Notes under the pieces: model-generated
What the model was told of the DNA's origin: nothing
Databases searched by the model: none
Seen by the model: the letters and a program-made list of their open reading frames with translations, nothing else
From: Kitagawia praeruptora
Lineage: Eukaryota > Streptophyta > Magnoliopsida > Apiales > Apiaceae
Direction: 5' to 3'
DNA: 64,000 nucleotides
Assembly: GCA_037693485.1 (NCBI GenBank)
Contig: CM075350.1
Coordinates: 66,320,001 to 66,384,000 of the forward strand
Program-made: the position numbers and the translations under genes
Shown here: piece after piece, positions 20,701-32,200 of the stretch
How positions within the stretch are numbered: the stretch's first letter is position 1
Layout: the number at the start of each line of letters is the position of its first letter

Positions 20701-21454
20701 GCGGCAACTTCTGCTGTAGAACGGCACTGCACTCTTCCGTTAGAGCAACGATCTCTAATTCCTCGAGTTTCAATTTACGAGAAAGAATACCGTTCATGAA
20801 CTTGGCATAGCTTGGCATTTGTTCAAGAGCTTTCGCAAAAGGAATGTTAATCTGCATCTTCTTGAACACCTCTAAGAACTTAGCAAATTGTTTATCCAAA
20901 TTCTGCTTTTGGAGTCTTCTAGGACATGGAGGAGGAGGATAGATCTGATTATTCTTTGTAGACTGCTCCGGAGAAGCTTTTTCAACAGGTTCCTTGCTCT
21001 TCTCTAATTCACCATCTTGCTGATCAGCTCCCAAGTTAGATTTCTCAATTTTGGGCACTGCAGATTTTTCAACTTGTTGATTCTGCACTTCTTCATCTTC
21101 CTTAGCGGCTAATTTAGGATCTGATGTAACCTTTCCCGATCGTAAAGTCACTGCTTTCACTTGTTCTTTGCCATCCCTCCTGCCTGGATTAGTCTCTGTA
21201 TCACTAGGAAGAGTTCCTTGTTGCCTACTAAGTAAAGCACTTGCAAGTTGTCCCATCTGGTTCTCCAAGGTCTTGAGAGAAACTGCTTGGCTTTTAACCA
21301 TCATCCTCAACTCCTCCAATTCTGATTTTTCATTAGAAGATTGCCCCGCATTAGCCTGGGGCTGTTGCTGAAATCCCGGAGGTTGATATGGTTGCCTTGG
21401 AGCATACTGCTGCTGAAAACCTTGATTGAATGGCCTCGCTTGCTATCCCTGAAA
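20609..21454 (-). pseudogene. Athila Gag C-terminal linker
   Basis: Continues gag after two in-frame stops around 21435-21455. It includes EELRMMVKSQAVSLKTLENQ (coiled coil), MGQLASALLSRQQGTLPSDT and AVTLRSGK, all typical of the Athila gag-protease junction. A Glu/Lys/Gln-rich spacer and YPPPPCPRRLQKQ follow, then FLEVFKKMQINIPFAKALEQ and MPSYAKFMNGILSRK. Confidence 0.87.
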
Positions 21455-22519
21455 CTACTGATAAGGCTGTTGTGGTTGAGCACTTTGAGTATTACTCCAG
21501 CTGAAATTGGGATGATTCCGATTATTAGGATGATAAGTGGCTGGAACTGGTGCAGCAGGTCTCTGGAAATTACTCACGAACTGTGCTGATTCAGATAAGA
21601 TAGCACACTGATTCGTTTCATGTGCCCCCGCACATAACTCACAAACACTAGCAACCTGCTGAACTCCATAATTTGTAAGAGAATCCACCTTCATAGTCAA
21701 TGCCTTCAATTGAGCTGCAATAGCTGAAGCTGCACCCACTTCCAGAATACCTGCTACCTTGCCTTGAGATAATCTCTGGGTTGGATTTTGATATTCATTA
21801 GCAACCATCGTCTCAATAAGATCATAAGCTTCATCATAGCTCTTAGCCCATAGAGCTCTACCTGATGCTGCATCTAGCAAAGGTCTAGACTGTGCTCCCA
21901 ACCCATTGTAGAAACCATTAATTACCATCCAATCAGGCATACCATGATGAGGACACTTTCGTAGCATCTCCTTATAACGTTCCCAAGCCTCACACAAAGA
22001 TTCTCCAGATTGCTGTGCAAATTGAGTTAGAGCATTCCTTATTGCTGCAGTTTTCGCCATAGGGAAGAAATTCGTAAGAAACTTCTGAGCAAGATCCTCC
22101 CATATTGTAATGGAACCAGCTGGTAAAGAGTGTAACCAGCCCTTAGCCTTATCCCTAAGAGAGAATGGGAAAAGTCTCAATTTGATAGCATCACCCGACA
22201 CACCATTAAACTTGAAAGTGTCACAGATCTCGATAAAGTCTCGAATGTGCATATTAGGATCCTCCGTAGGAGCACCCCCAAACTGAACCGAATTCTGTAC
22301 CATCTGAATAGTGTCAGGCTTGATTTCAAAGTTATTAGCGGTAATGGCCGGCCTGATAATACTAGACTGGATGTCATTGATCTTTGGTTGAGAATAGTCC
22401 TTCAAAGCCTTAACTGCTGCTGCATCACCCATCTCTGCTGTAGTTTCAGATTCCTCTTCCTTATTCTCCTTATTCTCTACAAGATCGTCTTCTGCCAGTT
22501 TTTCCTTACGAGCCTGCAA
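21455..22519 (-). CDS. Athila Gag, N-terminal 354 aa
   Basis: Capsid region with the Retrotrans_gag signature: DPNMHIRDFIEICDTFKFNG, AIKLRLFPFSLRDKAKGWL, IWEDLAQKFLTNFFP and ESLCEAWERYKEMLRKCPHH. A single Cys/His knuckle, CELCAGAHETNQC, is near residue 295. A Gln/Pro-rich tail ends at a stop that is in frame with the downstream linker. The start is the first Met; it follows the primer site by about 130 bp. Confidence 0.9.
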   Translation of the reverse strand: MQARKEKLAEDDLVENKENKEEESETTAEMGDAAAVKALKDYSQPKINDIQSSIIRPAITANNFEIKPDTIQMVQNSVQFGGAPTEDPNMHIRDFIEICDTFKFNGVSGDAIKLRLFPFSLRDKAKGWLHSLPAGSITIWEDLAQKFLTNFFPMAKTAAIRNALTQFAQQSGESLCEAWERYKEMLRKCPHHGMPDWMVINGFYNGLGAQSRPLLDAASGRALWAKSYDEAYDLIETMVANEYQNPTQRLSQGKVAGILEVGAASAIAAQLKALTMKVDSLTNYGVQQVASVCELCAGAHETNQCAILSESAQFVSNFQRPAAPVPATYHPNNRNHPNFSWSNTQSAQPQQPYQ

Positions 22520-22646
22520 ACGTGTTCACATACAAGCTCAAGTACCTGAAACACTACGAATCAAACAAACTAAGTAAGAAATCCAAGTCAGTGAACGCTA
22601 ACGACCACTATTGATAAGCACATAAACCAAAATAAAACACCGATTA

Positions 22647-22664
22647 TCCCCGGCAGTGGCGCCA
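22647..22664 (-). promoter_or_regulatory. Athila primer binding site (tRNA-Asp type)
   Basis: Minus-strand TGGCGCCACTGCCGGGGA lies 7 bases after the LTR end. It resembles the tRNA-Asp 3' end used by Athila elements, with small differences from the sequence I remember. Confidence 0.85.
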
Positions 22665-22671
22665 AAAAACT

Positions 22672-24200
22672 TGGTAACACAAAATCACGCAAGTGTACGT
22701 GGTCACAAGTAATACAGATAGAAATCAAGTTCGTTCCACAGATATCTGGTTTTGGTTCTAAATCAATCGATGTACCTATGCAACAATGTATGGTTTTAAC
22801 TCACTGCTAAGACGAATAACAAATTGGGTTTTTTGATTATCTAAATAATACTAAGATGTAAAATTATCAAACTAAGAATTAATTAACTAATAAGAATTAA
22901 GATCGAATTACTTATATGAGAATAAACATGGGATCCTAACTTCATTAAATACTTCACTTAGAGTTGATGCCTTTAATCAATGCACGTGATGGTTTTGATA
23001 TCTGATCAGACAACACGAAACAAGTAAACGCTACTTCTCAGTATACGAATACCAAACTAAACATACATCCACAAAAGAGATAGAAGATGAATAGACACCA
23101 ATTATGCTTAGACCCTATATCTCTATAAGATTTGAAAACATAACGGTTGAAGAACAAGTTGTCTATTAAGATCACATAGGGCAGCATAATATCTCTATTT
23201 ACGCTACAAATCATGATGTTAAAACATCAACCTATCCTATGCTAGCATGACAAGTTCTAAATCTCAAGATCCACTCTCGTTTCGCAAGAGATTAACAAAT
23301 TAGATGTTCGTGATGCATCTAAACATATGAAACACAACCATACAAGGATATCAAGTTTCACCACACATAAATCTTTAAAGCAATCAAACTACTAAGCTAC
23401 ATAGATAAATCCGTTAGAATCCCATGACAACGATTAGTTCATAATTGAACCATTCGTCACCATGGGATTTGATGAAAACATGATATTAAACAAAGTATGA
23501 AAGAAAGTAATAATATTATCAAAACAAAGAGTTGAGAAAACAAATCTATAATCCAAGGTATACAAAAGATGAAGTAGATCTAGATCCGTGCTTGTCACGA
23601 GCTTTGAATCTTTCTCCGCTTTTCTCCCTTGCAATTCTATGCTATGATAATTAAACGATACAATTTACAACGCTAAGATGTGTTTAAATTGGCTCTAGAA
23701 ATCTTGCCCAGCAAGAAAATACCTTATAGTTACAATTATAATTCGATTTAGGTGCGAGAAACTGCCTAAAATTCAACAAGAATTCGAAAAAGGACAAATC
23801 AGTAATTTTCAGCACTGCGCGCGCGCTGCCTGCGCGTAGATCAGCTGTCTGGCGCGCTCCCTACGCGTGTCTGGCGCAGCCTGCGCGTGGCCCTCCGTCC
23901 GTGCCGTTTTTCAGCTCCATTTCTTCGTTTCTTCGCCTTTTCTTCCCGTTCTTTTTGCACAAGCTTCCGTAGTCAATTATCTTTACTTAGAATCTTCGTA
24001 AGATCTTAAATCTTGACTCCATACTTCATTCCATTGTACAAATCAACTCCAATTTTGACGGAAATGTTAACCCTAAACGAAAATTCGACAAACCTGCACA
24101 TTTAAACAAAAACACATCAAAACTACCACAAACTTGAGGCCAAGTTAATCAATTTAAGCCGATATGGAACGCTCCAAATGGATATAAAATCCATTTATCA
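22672..24200 (-). repeat. Athila 5' LTR
   Basis: About 1.53 kb. The inner edge is set by the primer site and the outer edge by the start of Tekay LTR homology at about 24205. On the plus strand it runs TGGTAACACA...CCATTTATCA. It contains GC-rich CTGCGCG/GGCGCAGCC repeats at 23815-23900. The 23341-23830 part matches 1-490. Confidence 0.88.
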
Positions 24201-27200
24201 AAAAGACCCAATTTGATGAATAGCAACCAAGTTGCGAATGAAAAGAATAGTTTCAAAAGATTTATGACCGGGCAGTCAAACAAAATAAATAACAGCTCTC
24301 AAGTAGGGTTCCCTTATAATTTGGAAGTTTTGAGCGAGCATTTAAATCTTCCTATAAGATAGATTTAAATATAAATAGAGTTTTGGGAACCTCCCCTTGA
24401 TAGAATAATCATAATAAGACTCTGAAATATTTTACAAAATATTTGAAGGTCAAAGATAATATTGAATAAGATAAATCATCTTTAAAACTAGTTTAAAAGT
24501 ATTAAATAAATATTCAAAGAATATTTATTAAATCATAAATATTTAAAGAATATTCTATAAAATATTGCTCATAATAACCCTCAAATGAATTTATAAAAAT
24601 ATTCACTAAATAAATAAATAAATCCTTGAATGAATATTCAAAATAATATCCATGAATAATTCAAACCTTAAATGAATATTCAAAATAATATTCATTAAAT
24701 AAATCAAACCTTAAATGAATATTCAAAATAATATTCATTTAATAAATGAAACCCAAATGAATATTTAAAATAATATTCATTAAAGAAATAATGGAAAAAC
24801 ATTTATCTAATATCTTCCTCAGAAAATAATCACAATATATATACAGAAATACCGACTCCCGGTCTATATTAGAAAAATGAAAATCATATGCCCTTCACTA
24901 AGGGTCTTAGCAATATCCGGCTTATAACTAATATATCACATCTAGCTTATAAGCCAATATCAAATCATAAAACCAGTATCACAATATAATTTGAAAACAA
25001 GCATGCATGCTATGGCATATATATGTTTAACAGAAATCATATATATTATCACAACAACAGTTTCAAAATGTTTGAAAACTTGCCTGGTAATCTGGTAGGG
25101 ATAGTGTGTCCTGGGTCAGTCCGGTGATCTATAAATACTCAAAATATTCGAGATTAATCACTTAACGCTTTGAAAGTCTAAGTACGTATTTTACTTACAC
25201 TAAACACATTTTCCGGTTAACTCGTTAGGCACCTCCTAATATAACCCTTATTAACACCGTTATTATCCGACACTTGCTTGTTATTAAGGCATGTAATTAT
25301 ACTTACACTTGGTAGGTACCTAAGCCGTATATATAAGTTCTAAGGTCGGTCGTTTACTCGAAAAGATTATACCTCAAGATATATCGTACGTTTTGTAAGT
25401 GGTTTTCCAAAGTTATAACCAAGTGTCCTTTTTAAGGGTTCCCTCGCACTTAACCTTGATTCGAACATTTTTTTAAAATCGAAAAACGATCTGTCCGACA
25501 TGTGGTCTTCTCTCACACCTTCCTTATGACCTCTAATATTTAATTACCAAGATTCACAACTGAATTACTCATGTTAAGGGGATTCAATTGAAGTTACGAA
25601 CTCGTACTTATGGTTTCGAACAACTTTTACTAAATCGACCATATCTCCTAAATCGTAAATCGTCTCGATACCATCTTTATATGGTTACAAACTACAAGAC
25701 AATATCTTTACAGTCATGGCCAGTGGTGATTATAACCAGTGGGGGTTTGAGTCCGAAAGTTATGTACAAAACAAGGGATTGAAAAATCGGGCATTACGAC
25801 GTCTAAAACTTGAACAATCCAAATTCGTACATGCCTCAAGCACATCATCAAAGCAACTCATGGCTTAACAACATCAATTACTACTGTCAAGAGGCTCTAA
25901 GGCCAGTGGTAAGGTCTCATGACCACCACACAACATAAACATAACAAATCAAGTCTTAAACAAATACTAACACAACAATCAAGAACTCATCTTGCAACCC
26001 ACTTAAGATCTCATCAAAACTCTATAAAACTCAAAGGGGGGTTAAAGGTTTTACCTTCTTGGAAGCTCTAGAAACACTATCAAGTGTTTATAAACACTTA
26101 ACAAGCCTTAGATAGTCCTTATATAGCTTAAACCTTAAGAACAAAACAAGAAAACAACTTAGCAATTTCGGAGTTACTATTTACCTGTTCAAAGAACGGC
26201 AAAAAAGAGGACCTTACCATGCTTTTCTGGACGAGGCTCCTAAAGAAGAGTTGTAGATCATCTCAATACCTTTCCAACAAGCTATAGAACACAAGATTTC
26301 ATTGAGAAATGAAGGATATATCCCCATTTTTCTGGGCTGCTGTCTGTTTGGCCGAATGTGATGAAAATGGGAGAGAATGGAGTTTGCTTGCTTTGTCTTT
26401 GATCTCATCTAGTCTAATTTGCATTATTGTGAAAATATCAAGCATAAAGTAGCTTTATTAAAGTGATTTGATCATCCCATGCATCATCAAGTGGCCATGT
26501 GTGGTGAGATGACGTAATCTTGGCTAACTAACTTAGTTAGCGTCTAAGGTTGCTAGTTACCTTTGTAACTAACTTGGTTCCTTGATTCCATCCACTTGCA
26601 CATGCTTGTCTCTTGTTTCTCTGCTTGTTTCTTTGTCCGGTTATTACTCAATTTCATTGCTCGTTCGGAGGAATATCTCAAGGATTTATTGTTAGGGTTT
26701 TACCGGAGACCTTCTGGATATTTATACTACCATTCTCAATCCTCCTTTATAATCCTTGAATTTAAATCCCTTAAATCTTTTAATTAAATCCTTAAATCCT
26801 TCAATATCTAGGGAAATCTTGGGGAAAAATAAAAGTGCTATTTTTCTAAATCCGATATCATTTACATACACTTATTTTGTCAATAGATCATCAATACGAA
26901 CTCAGAAATCCATTCTGAATACTTCTATATAGGGTCGTGTGATAATATTCCAAAATCCACCAAAAACACTATTCATTACTTATTCTCTCTTTTATTCCTT
27001 GTACTTGAAAAATGTTCTCGCGCTTTCTCGAGCGTTCTCAATCTCTTTTACGGAGTTACTTAACTTATATCAGATATCGATTTGGATGACATGAGAATAA
27101 CTTCCTTTCTTCGAATACCATATCTTACTTTCTAGGCGATAGATTATTCTTATCTAAGTCATTGTCAACCCATTTCACCATTCATGACATATAAACTTTG

Positions 27201-27303
27201 GAATCCATATCCATTCCATATTCATTCATTAGAACCACTGATACACTTATACTCTATTACATAATAAAAAGTTTTAATTCTTCAAAAAATCTGGGTTCTT
27301 ACA
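24201..27303 (-). repeat. Third Tekay-type LTR, right part
   Basis: Homologous to the two 4.8-kb Tekay LTRs further right: the start resembles about 42027 onward (CAATTTGATG, AGCAACCAAGTTGC, GACCGGG). It ends with the same terminus, AAAATCTGGGTTCTTACA. It is clearly more diverged and shorter than those copies. The Athila element inserted within it, so its left part lies beyond the window. No internal retrotransposon genes follow at 27304, so it may be a solo LTR. AT-rich ATGAATATTCAAAATAATATT repeats occur at 24520-24790. Confidence 0.8.
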
Positions 27304-27690
27304 ATCAAGATCATCTAAAGCAAGGAGGTCATCATCATCTTCCATAAAAGGATCATCCACAACAGTCTTCATTTTCGCTTCATGTTGCCTGTTCAAATTT
27401 AGTACCATTTGATACAGGGAATTAGACTTAATAGTGGTCCCAATCCATATGATAATCGGACTTTTTCATGCAACCTCTCAAATATAGTCATTAATTGAGC
27501 ATCGTTCTCTAACTTACATTGTTTACGATCATACATATAGTAGAAAGTTGCCCAACTTCTTACCTTCATTCTCATATTCAAATACTAAATCAAGTAGTGT
27601 ACACTTCTCAGTGTCAACCATTATATCTATATGTACACTTTTCTAATCAAATCTTAACAATTTCTTATCAGCCATGCTACAAATTAATTG
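27304..27690 (-). pseudogene. Possible MULE-type transposase N-terminal remnant
   Basis: The minus-strand reading gives MVDTEKCTLLDLVFEYENE, LYVYDRKQCKLENDAQLMTI and FERLHEK. After a shift come IHIWIGT-like and SLYQMVLNLNRQHEAKM segments, then a run of acidic residues. This resembles the N-terminal region ahead of the transposase core in plant MuDR-like proteins. The match is from memory and weak. At least one frameshift near 27450 breaks it. No catalytic domain lies in the window. Confidence 0.3.
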
Positions 27691-27780
27691 AAAAATTTTG
27701 ACCGAACAATCAATTGAGCATGTATAACAAACTAATAAAGTCGAAAAAATTTAACCGAACATTCAATTGAGCATGTATCA
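27691..27780. repeat. Tandem duplication of about 53 bp
   Basis: The stretch ACCGAACA(A/T)TCAATTGAGC followed by ATGTAT occurs twice, at about 27701 and 27754, with similar flanks. The second copy abuts the CACTA-3 terminus. Confidence 0.7.
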
Positions 27781-27805
27781 CTAGTACAAAAACTGCCATA
27801 TGTGT

Positions 27806-28145
27806 CTGTTAAAAAGGTTATTTGCGTTTTTTTTCAGCAGACGCGTATGGAGGAGTCACATCAGCTAGAGAGTATATGCGTCTGTTGGAAAACAGACGCA
27901 TATAGTCTACTGCTTCTGTTATTAACCGATGCATAAAACCGGGCAAATGACGCAAAATGTTTTTTCTTTTACGTCTGCTTCTTGTTAACCGACTCATAAA
28001 TTTTTTGCATCTGTCGATAACCGACACATAAAGTCCTTGAACAGACGCAAAAAATCTTTTTTTTTTGCGTCTGTTATACTAGAACAGACGCAAAAAAATT
28101 CTTTTTTTTTGCGGCTGTATACCAGAATAGACGCAAAAAGTATTT
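27806..28145. repeat. CACTA-3 subterminal hairpin repeats
   Basis: Several short inverted repeats. The clearest is AACAGACGCAAAAAA at 28041-28055 against TTTTTTGCGTCTGTT ending at 28076. Units of GCGTCTGTT/CCGACGCATAAA type recur about ten times. This is the usual binding-site architecture of CACTA ends. Confidence 0.75.
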
Positions 28146-28456
28146 TTTTTAATATATATTTTAGATTTTCAGATAATTTGAATGTATTACCCTATATTTT
28201 CATTGGGCACCTGTCTCTGCCAATAATTTGCTTGCATACATATTTCTGCTCGACCACAAAATACCAAATTCAAGTCCGGAAAAAATATTCAAATTACTAA
28301 TTTGACAGAATGGAACAGTACTCGATTAACAAAAACCAACAATAATCTTAAATTTCAACTTGTTCCAATAAAGTACAATGTTTCACGATAATTAAAAAAC
28401 CTTAACTTCAAATATTTTCACAAACAAAATTAACAACTCCATCATACCTACCAATC

Positions 28457-28547
28457 CTATAAATATTCATTCGTAAAATAATCGATCCAAATGTCTTGAA
28501 TTTCATCAATTTCTTGTCGAGTATAGGATGCCACCCTTCCAGTACCC
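28457..28547 (-). pseudogene. Possible Ulp1-like protease C-terminal tail
   Basis: A last-exon-like frame after a TTGTAG acceptor encodes RVASYTRQEIDEIQDIWIDY and ends FTNEYL-stop. Autonomous plant CACTA elements often carry Ulp1-family (C48) cysteine proteases whose tails have a YTxxEIDEIRxxW segment. The catalytic part is not visible here, so the call rests on a short match. Confidence 0.35.
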
Positions 28548-28624
28548 TACAATAATATTTACATGCCGAGATTAATCTGTACCATACATTTGAAGAAAGG
28601 TCAAAATGGCCAAAACAATACTTA

Positions 28625-28680
28625 CAACAGAAGGGCGAATTTGTCCAAGCATTGTATACATAGATAGTTTTACATACCCT
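28625..28680 (-). pseudogene. NADP-malic enzyme fragment 2
   Basis: Minus-strand reading gives VKLSMYTMLGQIRPSVV, resembling the KLSLYTALGGIRPSA segment that follows the first NAD(P)-binding part of plant NADP-malic enzymes. In element sense it lies 3' of fragment 1, as expected for the gene order. A GTAAG donor-like border follows. Only about 18 residues are preserved. Confidence 0.6.
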
Positions 28681-28700
28681 GATAACATAGAAGAATCACG

Positions 28701-28702
<2 letters not shown>

Positions 28703-28743
<41 letters not shown>
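28703..28743. repeat. (AC)n microsatellite
   Basis: About 20 uninterrupted AC units between the two malic enzyme fragments. Confidence 0.95.
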
Positions 28744-28745
<2 letters not shown>

Positions 28746-28880
28746 AGCTTGTTTTTAATTAATGCAATCTCACCACTAGGTTAATTTGAAACATAAAATG
28801 ATGAAGCATAACATTCGAGATGTCAACCAGATGTATCAGAATACCTGGAAACCAAGGTCCCCAAGTCTTAATATTCAGAC

Positions 28881-28950
28881 CCCGTCAGTAACAACAATGA
28901 CTTGATGTTTCTTCTTAGGCCAAATTTTCAGCACTTCAAGAATTTTGCCT
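28881..28950 (-). pseudogene. NADP-malic enzyme fragment 1
   Basis: After a TTTTTTGTAG acceptor, the frame reads RGKILEVLKIWPKKKHQVIV then VTDG. This corresponds to the GKILEVLKNWPExxxQVIVV then TDGERILGLGDLG segment of plant NADP-dependent malic enzyme (malate + NADP to pyruvate + CO2 + NADPH). The GERILGLGDLG continuation is missing and a stop follows. It is a captured exon fragment, not a working gene. Confidence 0.72.
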
Positions 28951-29036
28951 CTACAAAAAAATGATCGGTAATTATTTCTAACAAGATCATGAAATTTACA
29001 ATCACAAGCTACTGAACATTACCATTTATGTGGTTA

Positions 29037-31843
29037 GTGGGAATAGATTGCTTATGATCTCAGGAGTTTAAGTATGATTTTTACTTGATTTTTCATGTCC
29101 GATTTTAGCAAAACGAGTTTAGTGTGGGTGAGTTTTAATTTTTATTTTTCCGATTAGATTGTTGATGGTTTGCTGTTCTTGATGCTTGGTATAAAATTGA
29201 TGAAGTCATAAGCTTCATTTTGATATATAGAACGCGTGATTTGGTTTAGAAATGAGTAAAAACAAGTTTTGTGTGATTTGGTTTAGAAATGAGTAAAAAC
29301 GAGTTTTGACCGGAAAATTCTTGAAGCTCGCCGGAAAGCTTCGATTTTTCGCTGGAGTGGGCCGATTCTTGACCGATTTCTGCGTTTGATGTTGTGGTTA
29401 GATTGTGGGTTTGATTTGGGACATGTTACAAGCGAAACCTATAGGAAAACGAGTTGGTTTCGAGTTGCCGGAGTGTGGCCGGATTTTGTCGCCGGCGTGA
29501 ACAGTAATCGGGGGGGTCTGTGATGAAGAAGACAATGGTTTTTTTTTTAAAAAAAACTTACTTTACTTTTAAAAATCATTTAAAAAATTCTGTATTTAAT
29601 TATAAATTTAGAAAATTATTTTCTAAAAATATTTTAGAAATTCAGAATATATTTCTGAATTCTGTTTTTAATTTTAAAATTATTTTATTTATTTTTTAAT
29701 TCAAAAATAATCAAGAATTAAATATTTTTAATTATACTAATTAATTTCAAATAATGATTTAATTAATTAATTATTTGATAAATGTAATCGTTTATAAATA
29801 ATTATTAGTTGATTGTAATTAATTTAATTAGGATTATTTAATTTTTAATTAACCAATTCTCTGTTTAAAAATGTTTAAAAATAATTTTAATTATACAAAA
29901 AAAAATTCCGAAAATGTTTTAAAAATCCTAAGTTGGATTTTATTCCAAAATTGTGATTTAAAATTGTTTTAAAAATATTTCTTTAGTCCAGTTGAGTCGC
30001 GAATTGAGTTGTTAGACCGATTTTGTGAAAATTTCGTGTTATATGCTATCTGAAAATTATGTGAATTGTGTGTTATTATTCTTTGATTATCTGTTAGTGA
30101 TTCATAAATATTCTAGGAATAATTTGAGTGCTCTTTTGTTTGTGAGGCGTATCTGCTATTTGTTGATTGGTTACGTGACAAGTATATATGTACTTTTTCG
30201 AGGATTATTTATTTAACTCGAGGATTTATTTGTTAAATTCGAGGATTACTTGGTGAATATTGACTTATGAATGTCAACGGAGTTAAGTTGGTATGAGACG
30301 AAGAAGGTTGGAGATGGATGCAAGATTGTTTGTGGTTGTTGGATTTATTGTGAGGTGTCTTAACACCGGGAAAACGTCAAAGGAACATTTCCAATAATTT
30401 TCTTGGGACAAAGATATTGGTTAGCATGGTTAATACGTTTAACTTGAGTTTGTAAGCGTTTATAAAAATATCATAATTTCGTCTAGAGGCTGAATTATTG
30501 TTTGGTGTGTAACTATAGAAGTAGACGCGCGGGCTCGATGTCAACGGATCAGACTCGTGGCAATTGCAAGAGCGTCAAACCAACGAATGATTGAAATAGA
30601 AGATTGTGATGCCGTAAGATAGAAGAAGAAAGTAGTATCACTGCGACGTTACATAATAGCTAATGACCAGAGGCAAGTATTTTCTTGATCATCTTAAACA
30701 CTTTTTATTTTATGTTTCATTTATTCATATCATGACAAATAGTTATTGTTCAGAGCTATTTGAGATTCTTAAATATTTTTGTGCGAACACAGTTACTTGA
30801 TATTGGTACCCTTGATGTGGGGAATTGTTCAAGATAAACTCTTTATATCCTTATTATCGTAGTACAAATAGGGATATGACCTGTATTTGAAACTAAGCAT
30901 TTCCTTTTGAATTCGGAAGTGCTATATTGGATTGGAAGTTATTAAAGCGTATGAGGCCATGATGATTTCATGGTCCAACAATATTTAAGGAGGATATGGT
31001 AACCATACCATCTTCCTATAGGCTAACATTACTTGCCTATTTTGGTACCCTCATGAAATCCGGGTTATACACACGGGTATAGAAATGTACCGGTGGTAGT
31101 ATAAAGGGTCCCATTGCTTTTGAAACTGATCAGGGGGCAATGGTGTTTTGTCTTTCTTTTTATATATCCAATCCATATCGCCAGAATGGCTATTATATAT
31201 TGTGAGTTAGCAGATGATTCATTTTTATGACATGCCAAATGATTTCAGTTATGGTTTGAATTATATCACAGTTGTTGATTCAGTTTCTCTATAAATTGTT
31301 TTAAATTTCAGTTGATTTTATGCCCCACTTATCATGGTTTTATATCAAAAATTTTATACGCTTGCTGAGCATTTCTTTCACTCATACTTGATGTTTTAAA
31401 TTCTAACATTTCAGTAAGGTAGTTTGGCGAGACTTATCCGCACAGTTCAGAAAGAGAAGAAGCGTGATGCTATTTCGAAGATGACTTGGCTCAGGATGTC
31501 TGGACTTAGTGTAAGATCTATTTTATATAATTGAGTTCTAATATTTACTATTATTATGTAATAGTCTAGTTGGCCTGGCATACTTCTTATCGAAGTTACA
31601 CTAGTGGTTTAAGATTTGATCAAAGAGAATGTTGTAAAGAAGGAATACTTTCTATTTAATGGAATTTGGATTCTTGTTTCTTGCCCTATAACCTTAAAGA
31701 TCTTGGTATGTTTGGGGTCACAGATGTTATATTTCCAATGTTGGACAATCACAAGTAAATGATTATTATTAAACAGATGTTTTATTTTGAGGATTTTTGC
31801 GTGACGACCAAATCTTCTAACCCCGGATTTGGGGGGTTTCACA
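29037..31843 (+). repeat. Gypsy-type LTR, solo or truncated
   Basis: Gene-free sequence of about 2.8 kb with LTR character. GCCGG-rich words and GGCGTGAACAGTAATCGG occur near 29340-29515. AT-rich stretches follow. A segment near 31080-31140 (TACACACGGGTATAGAAATG, then CCGGTGGTAGTATAAAGGG) is of a type seen in long chromovirus LTRs. The terminus is CCCCGGATTTGGGGGGTTTC then ACA at 31843. It is not the same family as the Tekay LTRs at 40829 and 51386. The left edge is approximate and I found no target duplication. Confidence 0.5.
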
Positions 31844-32200
31844 CTCAAGACTCGATCATCAACCTCAGTCAACTGATGGCCTCCTCAGGAGGTCGGTTGG
31901 CCGGAGATCGATCGGCCGGAGCCCTCCTCGGGAGCTCGGTCGGCCGGCTCTTGGTCAGCTAGGGGCCTCCTCGGGGCTTCGATCGGTTGACATGCCTCGG
32001 GTTCCCTCAGTCGGCCGGGTCTCGATCCTCAGACCTCAATGTTAGTCTATGGACGTCGATATTTGAACCTCAACATCAGTATTCGAACGTCGATATTTGA
32101 ACCTCAACATCAGTATTCGAACATCGATATTTGAACCTTAATGTCAGTATTCGAACGTCGAATGTCAACGCCGACAAACAAACATTCCCGACTTTTGCTT
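31844..32200. repeat. GC-rich repeats and 34-bp minisatellite
   Basis: 31875-32030 holds repeated CTCCTCGGGAGC / CGGTCGGCCGG words. 32040-32165 holds about four tandem copies of a unit of roughly 34 bp containing GTCGATATTTGAACCTCAAC and ATCAGTATTCGAAC. Tat/Retand elements are known for tandem repeats in their 3' untranslated region, and the adjoining element fits this. Confidence 0.7.

Larger units (their letters stand above)
14454..24200 (-). mobile_element. Athila-lineage Ty3/gypsy retrotransposon (5' LTR and internal part)
   Basis: Minus-strand gypsy element with 5' LTR 22672-24200, a tRNA-Asp primer site, gag, protease, reverse transcriptase, RNase H, integrase and an extra 3' frame. 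Its 3' LTR remnant is at 1-490, on the other side of the copia element. Integrase after RNase H is the gypsy order. The integrase segment GKACHLPAELEHKAYWA, the DLGAS protease site and the 3' frame place it in Athila. Frameshifts and stops are scattered through all genes. The purine tract and inner end of the 3' LTR have been lost. Confidence 0.88.
27779..29030 (-). mobile_element. CACTA-3: left end and captured genes
   Basis: Begins CACTAGTACAAAAACTGCC, a classic CACTA terminus. Subterminal repeats of GCGTCTGTT / AACAGACGC follow in both orientations to about 28140. Minus-strand gene fragments come next: a possible Ulp1-like tail and two NADP-malic enzyme pieces. I could not find the matching right terminus. 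The element appears cut off near 29.03 kb by the LTR to its right. The extent and end are therefore uncertain. Confidence 0.7.

Noticed and set aside
29015..29040. TGTGGTTAGTG near 29029 as the CACTA-3 right terminus
   Set aside because: It ends in TAGTG, but the adjoining bases do not match the left inverted repeat.
31590..31605. CACTAGTG near 31594 as the right terminus of CACTA-3
   Set aside because: It lacks the inverted copy of GTACAAAAACTGCC and the subterminal GCGTCTGTT repeats, and lies inside LTR sequence.
32030..32170. CRISPR-like direct repeats
   Set aside because: The 34-bp units are contiguous tandem copies without unique spacers, in a plant retrotransposon 3' region.
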